NCBI GenBank assembly: GCA_023424215.1
Contig: JAFAEC010000020.1
Location: 1 to 38,773 of the forward strand
Length of the DNA stretch: 38,773 nt
Reading direction: 5' to 3'
Origin: Pseudomonadota bacterium
Lineage (GTDB): Bacteria > Pseudomonadota > Alphaproteobacteria > Caulobacterales > Caulobacteraceae
The notes under the pieces were generated by a model that worked only from the letters and a program-made list of their open reading frames with translations, made no database searches and had not been told where the DNA came from. Shown piece after piece: positions 6,743-15,802 of the stretch. A program made the translations under genes and the position numbers. Position 1 is the first letter of the stretch; each line of letters begins with the position of its first letter.

Positions 6743-9700
6743 TTGCAGTCAACGAACTTCGAGTTTCTCGCGCGACACGACCGGCGGCTGGTTCAGCTCG
6801 CCGGCCTGGCGGAGCGTTACTTCACCGACGACCCGGCGACGTCGCTGGTGAAGATGCGCCAGTTCGCCGAGGTGCTCTGCGGACTCATCGCCGCGCGGGC
6901 CGGGCTCCTGGACCAGCCTGGCGAGAGCTTCGCTGACAGACTGCGGCGGCTGCAGTTCGAGCGGGTTCTGCCGCGAGAAGCCGGCGACCTGTTCCACCAG
7001 CTGCGCGTCGCGGGCAATCGCGCGGCCCACGAGTACCAAGGCACTCATGCTGAGGCGCTGACGGCGCTCAAGGTCGCCCGGCAGCTGGGCGTTTGGTTCC
7101 ACGTCTCGCGCAGCGGCGACCGCGGGTTCAATCCAGGGCCGTTCACCCCGCCTCGGCCGCCGGCGGATACGACTGGACCGCTTCAGGAGGAACTCGCCCG
7201 TCTCCGCGAGGAGCTCGCCGCCTCCCAGACGGAGGCCGAGCGCCATCGCGCGGAAGCCGAGCGGGCCGCGGAAGCGAAGCTGAGCGCGGAGGAGCGGGCG
7301 CTACGGGAGGCGGAAGAAAAGGCCGAGTGGGCGCAGCTCGCTTCGGAAACCGACGCCCAACTGAAAGACCTGGCCGATCAGCTGGCCTCGCTCCAGGCCG
7401 CAGCCGAAGCGCAGCCCGCCGAGGCAGAAGCGTTCGTGGAGATGGGCCAGGCGGCGGCCAAGGACATCACGCTCGACGAGGCGGCAACGCGCACCCTCAT
7501 CGATCAGCAGCTGCGCGAGGCTGGCTGGGAAGCTGACACCCAGACGCTGCGGTATTCCGCCGGTGCCCGTCCGACGAAGGGCCAGCATCTCGCCATCGCC
7601 GAATGGCCGACGGCGACGGGGCCTGCCGACTACGCCCTGTTCGCCGGTACGACCTTGGTCGGTGTGATTGAGGCGAAGCGCAAGAACAAGAACGTCATGG
7701 CCTGTCTCGATCAGGCCGAGCGCTACTCCAAGGGCATCAAGGGCGTGGAGTCCCACCTTGCCGAGGGCGCGCCGTGGGGTGAGTTCCTTGCGCCGTTCGC
7801 CTTCTCGACCAACGGCCGCCCCTATCTGCGCCAACTTGAGACCGCGTCGGGGATCTGGAGGCGAGACCTCCGGCGGCCAACCAATCCCGGCAAGGCGCTG
7901 ATGGGCTGGCCCTCGCCGGCGGGATTGATGGAACGATTGGAGGTGGACCGGGAGGCGGCGGAGGCTGCGCTGGCGACGCAGGGATTCGACTTCGCCTTTC
8001 CTCTGCGGCCGTACCAGAGGAAGGCTGTCGAGGCGGTGGAGAAGGGCCTCGCCGACGACCGGACCCACATGCTCGTCGGCATGGCGACCGGCACCGGCAA
8101 GACCAAGCTGGCCATCGCCATGCTGTACCGGTTGATCGCGGCCAAGCGCTTCCGCCGTGTCTGCTTCGTCGTCGATCGCAGCGCCTTGGGAGAGCAGACG
8201 GAAAAGGAGTTCACCACCACCAAGGTCGTGAGCGGCAAGGGGTTCGCCGAGATCTTCGGCCTGAAGGGCCTCGGAGACGTCACCCCGGACCCCGAAACCC
8301 GCGTGCACATCTGCACCATCCAAGGGCTGGTGAAGCGGGTGGTGTTCACGGACACGCCGGGTGAAGCGCCGCCGGTCGATCAGTACGATCTGATCATCGT
8401 AGACGAATGCCACCGCGGCTATCTGCTGGACCGCGAGATGTCGGACGCGGAGCTCAGCTTCCGCAGCCAGGACGACTACGTCTCCAAATACCGCCGCGTG
8501 CTCGATCATTTCGACGCGGTGAAGATCGGCCTCACCGCCACGCCCGCGCTCCACACCGTCGAGATCTTCGGCGCGCCGGTGTTCAGCTACTCGTACCGCG
8601 AGGCCGTGGTCGACGGCTACCTGATCGATCACGAGCCGCCGCTGCGCATCACCACCGCCCTCGCCCAAGAAGGCATCCACTTCATGGCCGAGGAGGAGGT
8701 GCAGTTCATCCACGCGCCCACTGGCCAGACCGAACTGTTCAAGCTGCCCGATCAGCTTGACTTCGATGTCGAAGCCTTCAACCGAACGGTCATCACCGAG
8801 CCTTTCAACCGCGCCGTCGCCGACGAGCTGACCAAGCACATCGACCTGTCGGAGCCCGAAAAGACGCTGGTGTTCGCGGCCTCGGACGCCCATGCCGACA
8901 TCGTGGTGAAGGCGCTGCGCGAGGCCTTCCGCGAGGCCTATGGCGAGATCGAGGACGTCGCCGTCCGCAAGATCACCGGCAGCGTCGACAAGGTCGGCAA
9001 GCTGATCCTCAGCTATCGCAACGACGCCCTGCCGAAGATCGCTGTCACCGTCGACCTGCTGACCACCGGCGTGGACGTGCCGCGCATCACCAACCTTGTG
9101 TTCCTGCGCCGGGTGAACAGCCGCATCCTCTATGAGCAGATGCTGGGTCGGGCGACACGTCTGTGTCCGGAGATCGGCAAGGAGACCTTCCGCATCTTCG
9201 ATGCCGTCGATCTCTACAGCCGGCTCCAAAACCTGACCGAGATGAAGCCGGTCGCCTCGGATCCGAACATCACCCTGACCCAGCTTCTGGGCGAGCTGGC
9301 GGCGATCGACGACGGCGAGCATCGCGCGGCGGTGCGCGACCAGATCATCGTCAAGCTGAGCCGCCGGCTGAAGCGGCTATCGGAAGAAGCGCGCGCCAAG
9401 GCGCAGCTGGCCAGCGGCGAGACGCCTGAGGAGACCCTCGACCGCTTTCGCAAGGGTTCGGCCGACGAACTGGCGGCCTGGGCGAAGAGCCGTCCGGGGC
9501 TTGGTCCGGCGCTGGACTGGACGACCGACGGCGGCACGCCGGTCATGGTTCCGATCTCGCAGCACGGGGACGAGGTGGTTGAGACCAGTTATGGCTACGG
9601 CGCCGCGGAGAGGCCCGAGGACTACCTCGACGCGTTCGCCGCCTTCGTGAAGGGCAATCTGAACCAGATCGCCGCCCTGACCACGGTGGTGCAGCGGCCG

Positions 9701-10117
9701 AGGGAGCTCACCCGCTCCGAGTTGCGGGAGCTGCGTCTGCAGCTGGATGCGCAGGGGTTCACTGACGCGAAGATCCGCAAGGCCTGGGCCGACGCGCGCA
9801 ATGAGGACATCGCCGCCTCGATCATGGGCTACGTCCGGCAGGCGGCGCTGGGCGATCCGCTGGTCCCCTATGCCGATCGGGTGAAACGGGCGGTGGACGC
9901 GGTGATCCGGAAAGGCAAATGGACGCCTATCCAGATCCGCTGGCTGCGCCGCATCGGCGAGCAGCTGGAGAAGGAGGTCGTCGTCGACCGCGATTCATTG
10001 GATGAGGAGCCGTTCCGGGCCGACGGGGGCTTCCGCGTCCTGAACAAGCGTTTCGACGGCAAGCTGGAGTCGGTCCTGGCGGACCTGAGTGAGGAAGTAT
10101 GGCGAACGGCGAGCTGA
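6743..10117 (+). CDS. hsdR: Type I restriction enzyme, R (endonuclease/translocase) subunit
   Basis: The motor and nuclease subunit of a type I restriction-modification complex. I prefer the TTG start at 6743 (GAGG about 9 nt upstream), which begins with QSTNFEFLARHD as in EcoEI-type HsdR; a GTG at 6722 adds 7 residues. Order of parts: DUF4145-like N-terminus (about 1-110), charged coiled coil (about 150-230), PD-(D/E)xK nuclease core with D296 (PADY) and E310-A-K312 (IEAKR), then SF2 helicase motifs: Walker A MATGTGKT at 447-454, DECH at 554-557, LTATP, LLTTGVDVPRI and QMLGRATRL, and an EcoEI-type C-terminal domain. All key residues are present, so it should be active. It overlaps hsdM by 19 bp. 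Confidence 0.95.
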   Translation: MQSTNFEFLARHDRRLVQLAGLAERYFTDDPATSLVKMRQFAEVLCGLIAARAGLLDQPGESFADRLRRLQFERVLPREAGDLFHQLRVAGNRAAHEYQGTHAEALTALKVARQLGVWFHVSRSGDRGFNPGPFTPPRPPADTTGPLQEELARLREELAASQTEAERHRAEAERAAEAKLSAEERALREAEEKAEWAQLASETDAQLKDLADQLASLQAAAEAQPAEAEAFVEMGQAAAKDITLDEAATRTLIDQQLREAGWEADTQTLRYSAGARPTKGQHLAIAEWPTATGPADYALFAGTTLVGVIEAKRKNKNVMACLDQAERYSKGIKGVESHLAEGAPWGEFLAPFAFSTNGRPYLRQLETASGIWRRDLRRPTNPGKALMGWPSPAGLMERLEVDREAAEAALATQGFDFAFPLRPYQRKAVEAVEKGLADDRTHMLVGMATGTGKTKLAIAMLYRLIAAKRFRRVCFVVDRSALGEQTEKEFTTTKVVSGKGFAEIFGLKGLGDVTPDPETRVHICTIQGLVKRVVFTDTPGEAPPVDQYDLIIVDECHRGYLLDREMSDAELSFRSQDDYVSKYRRVLDHFDAVKIGLTATPALHTVEIFGAPVFSYSYREAVVDGYLIDHEPPLRITTALAQEGIHFMAEEEVQFIHAPTGQTELFKLPDQLDFDVEAFNRTVITEPFNRAVADELTKHIDLSEPEKTLVFAASDAHADIVVKALREAFREAYGEIEDVAVRKITGSVDKVGKLILSYRNDALPKIAVTVDLLTTGVDVPRITNLVFLRRVNSRILYEQMLGRATRLCPEIGKETFRIFDAVDLYSRLQNLTEMKPVASDPNITLTQLLGELAAIDDGEHRAAVRDQIIVKLSRRLKRLSEEARAKAQLASGETPEETLDRFRKGSADELAAWAKSRPGLGPALDWTTDGGTPVMVPISQHGDEVVETSYGYGAAERPEDYLDAFAAFVKGNLNQIAALTTVVQRPRELTRSELRELRLQLDAQGFTDAKIRKAWADARNEDIAASIMGYVRQAALGDPLVPYADRVKRAVDAVIRKGKWTPIQIRWLRRIGEQLEKEVVVDRDSLDEEPFRADGGFRVLNKRFDGKLESVLADLSEEVWRTAS

Positions 10118-11580
10118 CGCGCGGCAGGGTGACGACCCAGGACATCGTTGGACGCCTGTGGAACCTGTGCCACGTGCTGCGCGACGATGGCGTCGGCTAT
10201 GGCGAATACGTCACGGAGCTGACCTTCCTGCTGTTCCTCAAGATGCTGGAGGAGACTCAGCGCGAGGACCGGCTGCCCGCGGAGTACCGCTGGAAGACCA
10301 TCGCCTCACGCGAGGGCGTCGAGCAGCTGGATCACTATAAGCGGGCCCTGCTGGAGCTGGGCAAGGCGGCCGACCCGGTCGTCGCCCAGATCTTCACCGA
10401 CGCCCAGACCCGGCTGCGCAAGCCGGCCAATCTGAAGACCCTGACCACTGCCATCGACGGCCTGGACTGGTTCTCGGCCCGCGAGGAAGGACTGGGCGAG
10501 TTATATGAGGGCCTGCTGGAGAAGAACGCGTCGGAGAAGAAGTCCGGCGCCGGCCAGTACTTCACCCCGCGCCCGCTGATCGACTGCATCGTCCGGCTGA
10601 TGAAGCCGCAGCCGGGCGAGGTGATCCAGGACCCGGCGGCGGGCACCGCTGGCTTCCTGGTCGCCGCCGACCGCTACATCAAGGACGCCACCGACGACCT
10701 GTACGGCCTGCCTCAGGCCCAAGTCTTCTTCCAGCGCAACAACGCCCTGACCGGGATCGAGCTGGTTCCCGACACGCACCGGCTGTCGCTGATGAACCTG
10801 ATGCTGCACGGGGTCGAGGGCCCTATCGCCTTGGGCGACAGCCTGTCGCCGGACGGCGAGGCGCTGGGCAGGGCCGATCTGATCCTGACCAATCCGCCGT
10901 TCGGAACCAAGAAGGGCGGCGGGCGGCCCAGCCGGTCGGACTTCTCGGTCACCGCCGACACCTCCAACAAGCAACTGGCCTTCGTCGAGCACATCGTCCG
11001 CGCCCTGAAACCCGGCGGCCGCGCCGCGGTGGTCGTGCCGGACAACGTCCTGTTCGAGGACAACACCGGCCGCCGACTGCGTCAGTGGATGATGGAGCTG
11101 ACTGACTTGCACACCATCCTGCGGCTGCCGACCGGTATCTTCTACGCCCAGGGAGTGAAGACCAACGTCCTGTTCCTGCGACGGGGCGAGAGCGATCGGT
11201 CCAACACCAGGGCCGTCTGGGTCTATGACCTGCGCGCCAATATGCCCGCCTTCGGCAAGACTCGGCCGCTGACCCGGGCCGACTTCGCGGCCTTCGAGGG
11301 CGCCTATGGCGACGATCCGAACGGCGGCGCGGCGCGCACCGACGAAGGGCCGGAAGGCCGCTTCCGGCGCTTCGCCCGAGAGGAGATCGCCGCCCGCAAC
11401 GACAACCTGGACATCGCCTGGCTGCGGGACGACAGCGACGCCGCCGAGGACGATCTCAGCGATCCGGAGGACATCGCCGCGGCCATCCTAGGCCACCTGC
11501 GCGCAGCGCTGGCGGAGGTGGAGGCGGTTGATGCGGAGCTGGCCGGCGAGGAGGCCCTGCCGGCGGAGGTGGAAGCGTGA
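10099..11580 (+). CDS. hsdM: Type I N6-adenine DNA methyltransferase, M subunit
   Basis: Methylates adenine in the sequence chosen by HsdS and protects host DNA; two copies pair with HsdS and HsdR. The ATG at 10099 has GAGGAAG just upstream and lies inside the end of hsdR. The 493-aa protein has an HsdM N-terminal helical domain (about 10-140, VGYGEYVTELTFLLFLKML), the conserved linker SGAGQYFTPRPLIDCIV, the AdoMet-binding motif DPAAGTAGFL at 178-187 and the catalytic NPPF at 265-268 (LILTNPPFGTKKGG). The C-terminal tail (about 430-493) is acidic and probably unstructured. Coupled to hsdS by GTGA. Appears intact. Confidence 0.96.
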   Translation: MANGELTRGRVTTQDIVGRLWNLCHVLRDDGVGYGEYVTELTFLLFLKMLEETQREDRLPAEYRWKTIASREGVEQLDHYKRALLELGKAADPVVAQIFTDAQTRLRKPANLKTLTTAIDGLDWFSAREEGLGELYEGLLEKNASEKKSGAGQYFTPRPLIDCIVRLMKPQPGEVIQDPAAGTAGFLVAADRYIKDATDDLYGLPQAQVFFQRNNALTGIELVPDTHRLSLMNLMLHGVEGPIALGDSLSPDGEALGRADLILTNPPFGTKKGGGRPSRSDFSVTADTSNKQLAFVEHIVRALKPGGRAAVVVPDNVLFEDNTGRRLRQWMMELTDLHTILRLPTGIFYAQGVKTNVLFLRRGESDRSNTRAVWVYDLRANMPAFGKTRPLTRADFAAFEGAYGDDPNGGAARTDEGPEGRFRRFAREEIAARNDNLDIAWLRDDSDAAEDDLSDPEDIAAAILGHLRAALAEVEAVDAELAGEEALPAEVEA

Positions 11581-12902
11581 GCGAGTTACCGTACGGGTGG
11601 GCGGAGGCCTCCCTATCGGAGTTGGTGAGCGTCACGCGAGGCATCACCTTTGCGAAAGCCCAGAGACGAGACGCGCCGGAAGAGGGCTTTCTTCCATGTC
11701 TCCGCACCTCGAACGTGCAGTCCGAGCTGACCACCGACCGGATGGCATATGTACCAGTCTCCTGCGTCAAGCGGGCCGATCAGTTTGTCGCCCCGGGCGA
11801 TCTACTCATTTCGATGTCCAACAGTAGCGAACTGGTTGGGAAAGTCGCTTTAGCCACCGACGTGCACTCCGGATTCTCGTTCGGTGCCTTCCTGGCCGCA
11901 CTTAGATCGTCTGCTTTTGAGCCCAAGGCTCTATGGCACCTGATCAAGTCGTCGCGTGTTCAGCAGGAGCTGCGGGAGACCGCTAGCCAAACCACGAACA
12001 TCGCAAACATCTCTGCGACGGGTATGGCCGAGATACGCCTGCCGCTGCCGCCGCTCGCCGAGCAGCGGCGGATCGTGGCGAAGCTCGAGGCCCTGACCGC
12101 CCGCACGGCCTGCTCCCGCGCCGACCTCGACCGCATCCCCGCCCTCGGCGCCCGGTACAAGCAGGCGGTGCTGGCGAAGATATTCGGTGAGCTGGATCGG
12201 CACCCTGAAAGACTTGTTGACCTTGTCGACCCAGCTAGGGGGATCCCTTACGGCATCGTGCAGACCGGCGTCGCGATGCCTTCTGGGGTGCCAACCGTCC
12301 GATGTGGCGATGTGCGACAGTTTTCCGTTGAGAAAGAAGGCCTGAAGCTTGTGGCTCAGGATATCGCCGACGCCTACCCTCGGACCCTGCTGCGGGGTGG
12401 CGAAGTCCTTCTGGCGATCAGGGGGTCGGTTGGAAACTCAGCTGTGGTCGGACCGGAGTTCGCGGGCTGCAACATCAGCCGAGAGGTGGCCATGATCCCC
12501 GTGGGAGATAGGCTCCGGCCCCAGTTCGCGATGTACTTCTTGGGAAGCCCCGAGGCCCAAGCCTATCTCAAGCGCCACGTCAAAGGCGTGGCTCAAACCG
12601 GCATCAATCTGGAGGACGTGCGGTCCCTGACGCTTCCGGTCCCTGAGCTGCATGTTCAAGACGCTGTGGTCGAGAAAATCGACCGGGCACTCGCCGAAAT
12701 CGACCGCCTGACCGCCGAGGCCGCCGCCGCCCGCCGCCTGATCGACCGACTGGACCAGGCGATCCTCGCCAAAGCTTTCCGCGGCGAGCTGGTCCCGCAG
12801 GACCCGGCCGACGAGCCCGCCAGCGTGCTGCTGGAGCGAATCCGCGCCGAACGCGCCGCCGCGCCGAAGCCGAGCCGGGGACGGCGCAAGGCGGCCGCAT
12901 GA
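11577..12902 (+). CDS. hsdS: Type I restriction-modification specificity subunit
   Basis: Determines the DNA target of the complex. GTG start at 11577 overlaps the hsdM stop. The 441-aa protein shows the usual duplicated plan: target-recognition domain 1 (about 1-150), conserved coiled region 1 (LPLPPLAEQRRIVAKLEAL, about 149-200), target-recognition domain 2 (about 212-355) and conserved region 2 (LPVPELHVQDAVVEKI onward with FRGELVPQDP), ending in a basic tail RGRRKAAA. The two domains differ, so a bipartite asymmetric target is expected; it cannot be read from the sequence alone. The target-recognition parts (11580-12040 and 12200-12650) have lower GC than hsdM and the conserved coils, consistent with domain exchange. 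Its stop overlaps the next gene by ATGA. Confidence 0.95.
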   Translation: MSELPYGWAEASLSELVSVTRGITFAKAQRRDAPEEGFLPCLRTSNVQSELTTDRMAYVPVSCVKRADQFVAPGDLLISMSNSSELVGKVALATDVHSGFSFGAFLAALRSSAFEPKALWHLIKSSRVQQELRETASQTTNIANISATGMAEIRLPLPPLAEQRRIVAKLEALTARTACSRADLDRIPALGARYKQAVLAKIFGELDRHPERLVDLVDPARGIPYGIVQTGVAMPSGVPTVRCGDVRQFSVEKEGLKLVAQDIADAYPRTLLRGGEVLLAIRGSVGNSAVVGPEFAGCNISREVAMIPVGDRLRPQFAMYFLGSPEAQAYLKRHVKGVAQTGINLEDVRSLTLPVPELHVQDAVVEKIDRALAEIDRLTAEAAAARRLIDRLDQAILAKAFRGELVPQDPADEPASVLLERIRAERAAAPKPSRGRRKAAA

Positions 12903-13543
12903 GCCACGGCCGTGCCGACATCGCTATCGGCGTCATCGACGTCGGCTCGCCCAAGGGCGGCAAGCTGGGCTGGGCCATCCTGGCGCCGAACGCCGCTCCG
13001 GTGTTCGGCAAGGACCTCGACGCCTTCATCGACGCCATGACCACGCTTGGCGCGAACTGGCCCTTGGCCATCGGCTTCGAGGCACCGCTGTTCATCCCGA
13101 CGCCCGCCGAGGCCCTGAAGATCCTGAGCGGCCGACGGGGCGAAGGCTCCCGGCCCTGGAGCGCGGGCGCCGGCGCCGCCGTCACCACAGCCGCCCTGGC
13201 GGTGGTCACCTATACCCTTGCCGGCCTGCGCAGGGGCTTGAGCCAGGCGGCGGCCTCGACAGAAATCAGCGCCTTGCCCACGCGCCCCGGCGACACCCTC
13301 TTCTTCGAGGCCTTCGTCACCGCCGCGGCCAAGGGCGCCGACCACGCCGACGACGCCCTCATCGCCGCCCGCGAAATGCGCGCCCTCCTCAGCGGCGACC
13401 GCCCCTACCGCTCCGCCATCGACGAACCCGAGGTCTTCAGCCTGCTGGGCGCCAGCCTGCTGCGCACCGGCTGGTCGTCGGACCTGGCCGTGCTGTCGGC
13501 TCCGTGCCTGGTCGTGCGGCCGGGGTTCGATCATTACGGCTGA
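12899..13543 (+). CDS. Putative RNase H-fold (DUF429-like) protein, fourth gene of the hsd operon
   Basis: A 214-aa protein whose ATG overlaps the hsdS stop (ATGA), so it is co-translated with the restriction system. Three spaced acidic blocks follow the RNase H/RuvC-like order: D14 in IGVIDVGSPKGGKLGWAIL (first strand), E61 in LAIGFEAPLF (fourth-strand position) and D151/D152 in DHADDALIAAREM near the C-terminal helix. The order DxG...(D/E)xP...HxxDA is that of DUF429-type predicted nucleases. I infer a nuclease or nucleotide-binding role, perhaps an accessory or control protein of the RM complex. It is not a standard type I subunit. It is convergent with the PLD gene, with 9 bp between stops. 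Confidence 0.62.
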   Translation: MSHGRADIAIGVIDVGSPKGGKLGWAILAPNAAPVFGKDLDAFIDAMTTLGANWPLAIGFEAPLFIPTPAEALKILSGRRGEGSRPWSAGAGAAVTTAALAVVTYTLAGLRRGLSQAAASTEISALPTRPGDTLFFEAFVTAAAKGADHADDALIAAREMRALLSGDRPYRSAIDEPEVFSLLGASLLRTGWSSDLAVLSAPCLVVRPGFDHYG

Positions 13544-13552
13544 CGAGCAACC

Positions 13553-15802
13553 TCAGCCCAGGCGTGCGCCAAGCTGACGTTCGAGGCCGATCCATTTGTC
13601 GCGGAAAGCCGGACCTTCAAGGTCGGCCGCGTCCAGCCTCAGTGCGGCGGCGATCTGGAGACGGAGCTTCCCCAGGTAGGGCAGGAAGCCTTCGCGAGCC
13701 GGCGTGTCGGGGCAGTGGCGCTCGATCGCGTCCAGCGCCCACAGAACCGTCGCCCAGGTTTCCAGAAAGTCCGCCGCGATGCCGCCCGCGGCCCGGTCAA
13801 CGACCAGCCGGCTGATCGGCGCCTCACGCCCAACAAAGAAGGCCGTCAGCACGCGGAAGGCCAGGCGCGTCCAGCCCTGATCGTTCAGTGTCGGAGAAAG
13901 GCCCTGCGGAAGCGCCGCGCATCGCGCATTGTAGAGCAGGAGCATGAGCCAGAGGCGGAGCCTCAAGACCTCCAGGGCGCCGGTAGCGCCATGCGACGCG
14001 CAGGCCCGGGCATAGGCATGGACCGCCTTTTCGAATTCAGCGGCGTCAACGCGCCGCTCGCTGGGCTGCACCGACCCCGCGTTCGGGGCCCGCTCGGACT
14101 CTTCTGAAGACTGCTCATCGAGATCACCGGAGTCGCCTTCCGTGCCGTCATCGAACTCCGACAATCTGTTCAGCAGCTGACGGACGTGATCGCAGTGAAG
14201 CCCCTCAATCGCGCTGTCCGAGAGCGCCGCCCCTTGCGGATCGTTGCGGGAGCGCTCTCGCATGAAGTCTTCGTACGACAGGTGCCGGTTCTCTGTTTCG
14301 CTTGCGACGGCTTCCCCAGGCGAGCGGCTCGGCGAAATGCGATCTGAACCGGCGGCAGCCTCTATGTCCGCCCGGCTCAGCGCATCGAGTGCTTCCAGCG
14401 CGAACAAGTTCAGATCGACCGTGTTCGAGAACCAGTCAGCGGCACGCGCCGCAGCGCCGCCAAGTGGTTCCCTTCGGTTTCGGCGAAGAGCCGCAGGGTG
14501 CTCGATGCCGGCGAGACTCGACTTCCCATCGACGTATCGCACCTCGGCGAAGCGCGCTTGCTCGGCGGCGCCGGGCGCCAAGACGAACTGGCGCCGATCG
14601 GCACCAGCGGCGGAGTGAGTAATCTCCGCTAGAACAGAGAGCTCCGCGTCGAACACAACGAGGACGATGTCCCGACCTCGAAGTGACGGCGACGGGCTCC
14701 AGACGAGCACGCCTTGCTCCATCACGAACCGGCCTGGGCTCGAGGCAGCCAGCGCCGCCAAGGGAATGGGAGGTGACGGAACAGGATCAGGAAGTGCTTC
14801 GATCGCGACCGTGTGTGCATCGACCCACTGATCAAGGCCAAGTGCCTCCAACGCCTGCCCTGCCGGGAGCCGACGGTAGAGGCTGGCCTCCGCATTGCGG
14901 CCGCCCACCGCGCCATCGCCAAGCGCAGCGGTCGTACAGTTGGCGCTGCCGAACAAGACATGATCGTGCCGCGCCGTCTGCGCGAGGATCATCTTGGCGT
15001 GCGTAAATCGCTTCGGCCGCCAGCCCGCGATGTCGACGAATTCCGTTCCAGCCGGCAGGTCTCCGCCGACAGGGAACTCATGGGTTAGCGCATCGATCAG
15101 AACGGTCGTGCGTGACGCAGAAAGGGTTTGAGCCAGCACACGGAGCGCAGCGAGGGAGCCGTCCCAATAGGGGCTCAGAACCCAAAGCCGCTCAACGGGA
15201 TCCACGACCCGTTCGATGAAGCTCGCGAGTATTCCAGGGTCGCGGGGCGAAGTCAGGAAGGCCGCATCTTCGGATGTCGGGTCGTCTTCGCCTTCCAGCC
15301 AAGGCGTTCGGGCCCAGGCCCAGTCCAGTGCATCCCTGACCCCGCCCGGCTCGACCACTCGTGAGTTAATGTAAGCGGCGACTGCACGGAGCAGAGCACG
15401 CTCGGCGCTCGGCTCAGCGGTGCACTCGATCTCCGCTCCGATCTCCACGTTGCCGCCTAGCCCGGCGGCGGTGAGGTTCGCTGAACTGACGAAAGCCCGA
15501 CCTTGGGTTCGGCCCAGCTGCAGGATGATCTTAGGATGGAACACCCCCGGGCCGACGGGTGGAGAGTACAGGCCGTAAGCCCGGCCGAGCTGGCGAGGGA
15601 GCGCCGAACCGTCAGACAGGGCGAGGGTTCCCATCCGGGCATCGCATACCACCCCGATGTTGCGACACCCCACCGCCATGAGCTGCGGCACAAGCAGTTC
15701 CTCCAGCGCCGCAAACTCTGCCGCGAACGTAGTGATGAAGGCGCTGTGAAAGCCTGTCTTTGCGGGCCGGCCAACCCGATCGACGATTCTAAGCGGCTGC
15801 AT
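13553..15802 (-). CDS. Phospholipase D-superfamily (two HKD motifs) putative nuclease
   Basis: A 749-aa protein with a PLD-type catalytic module in the N-terminal third: motif 1 with H89, K91 and N109 (VFHPKIIL...FVSSANLT) and motif 2 with H268, K270 and N288 (FTHAKMIL...LFGSANCT), so a pseudo-dimeric active site as in PLD nucleases of defence genes. The residues from about 320 to 749 are unrecognised and include an acidic linker (about 560-600) followed by a helical domain. Start at ATG 15802: GAGG lies 6 nt upstream on the minus strand, while the upstream ATG at 15850 has no such site. It overlaps the end of the 506-aa gene by 14 bp, so the two form one operon. DNA or RNA as substrate is inference. 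Confidence 0.78.
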   Translation of the reverse strand: MQPLRIVDRVGRPAKTGFHSAFITTFAAEFAALEELLVPQLMAVGCRNIGVVCDARMGTLALSDGSALPRQLGRAYGLYSPPVGPGVFHPKIILQLGRTQGRAFVSSANLTAAGLGGNVEIGAEIECTAEPSAERALLRAVAAYINSRVVEPGGVRDALDWAWARTPWLEGEDDPTSEDAAFLTSPRDPGILASFIERVVDPVERLWVLSPYWDGSLAALRVLAQTLSASRTTVLIDALTHEFPVGGDLPAGTEFVDIAGWRPKRFTHAKMILAQTARHDHVLFGSANCTTAALGDGAVGGRNAEASLYRRLPAGQALEALGLDQWVDAHTVAIEALPDPVPSPPIPLAALAASSPGRFVMEQGVLVWSPSPSLRGRDIVLVVFDAELSVLAEITHSAAGADRRQFVLAPGAAEQARFAEVRYVDGKSSLAGIEHPAALRRNRREPLGGAAARAADWFSNTVDLNLFALEALDALSRADIEAAAGSDRISPSRSPGEAVASETENRHLSYEDFMRERSRNDPQGAALSDSAIEGLHCDHVRQLLNRLSEFDDGTEGDSGDLDEQSSEESERAPNAGSVQPSERRVDAAEFEKAVHAYARACASHGATGALEVLRLRLWLMLLLYNARCAALPQGLSPTLNDQGWTRLAFRVLTAFFVGREAPISRLVVDRAAGGIAADFLETWATVLWALDAIERHCPDTPAREGFLPYLGKLRLQIAAALRLDAADLEGPAFRDKWIGLERQLGARLG

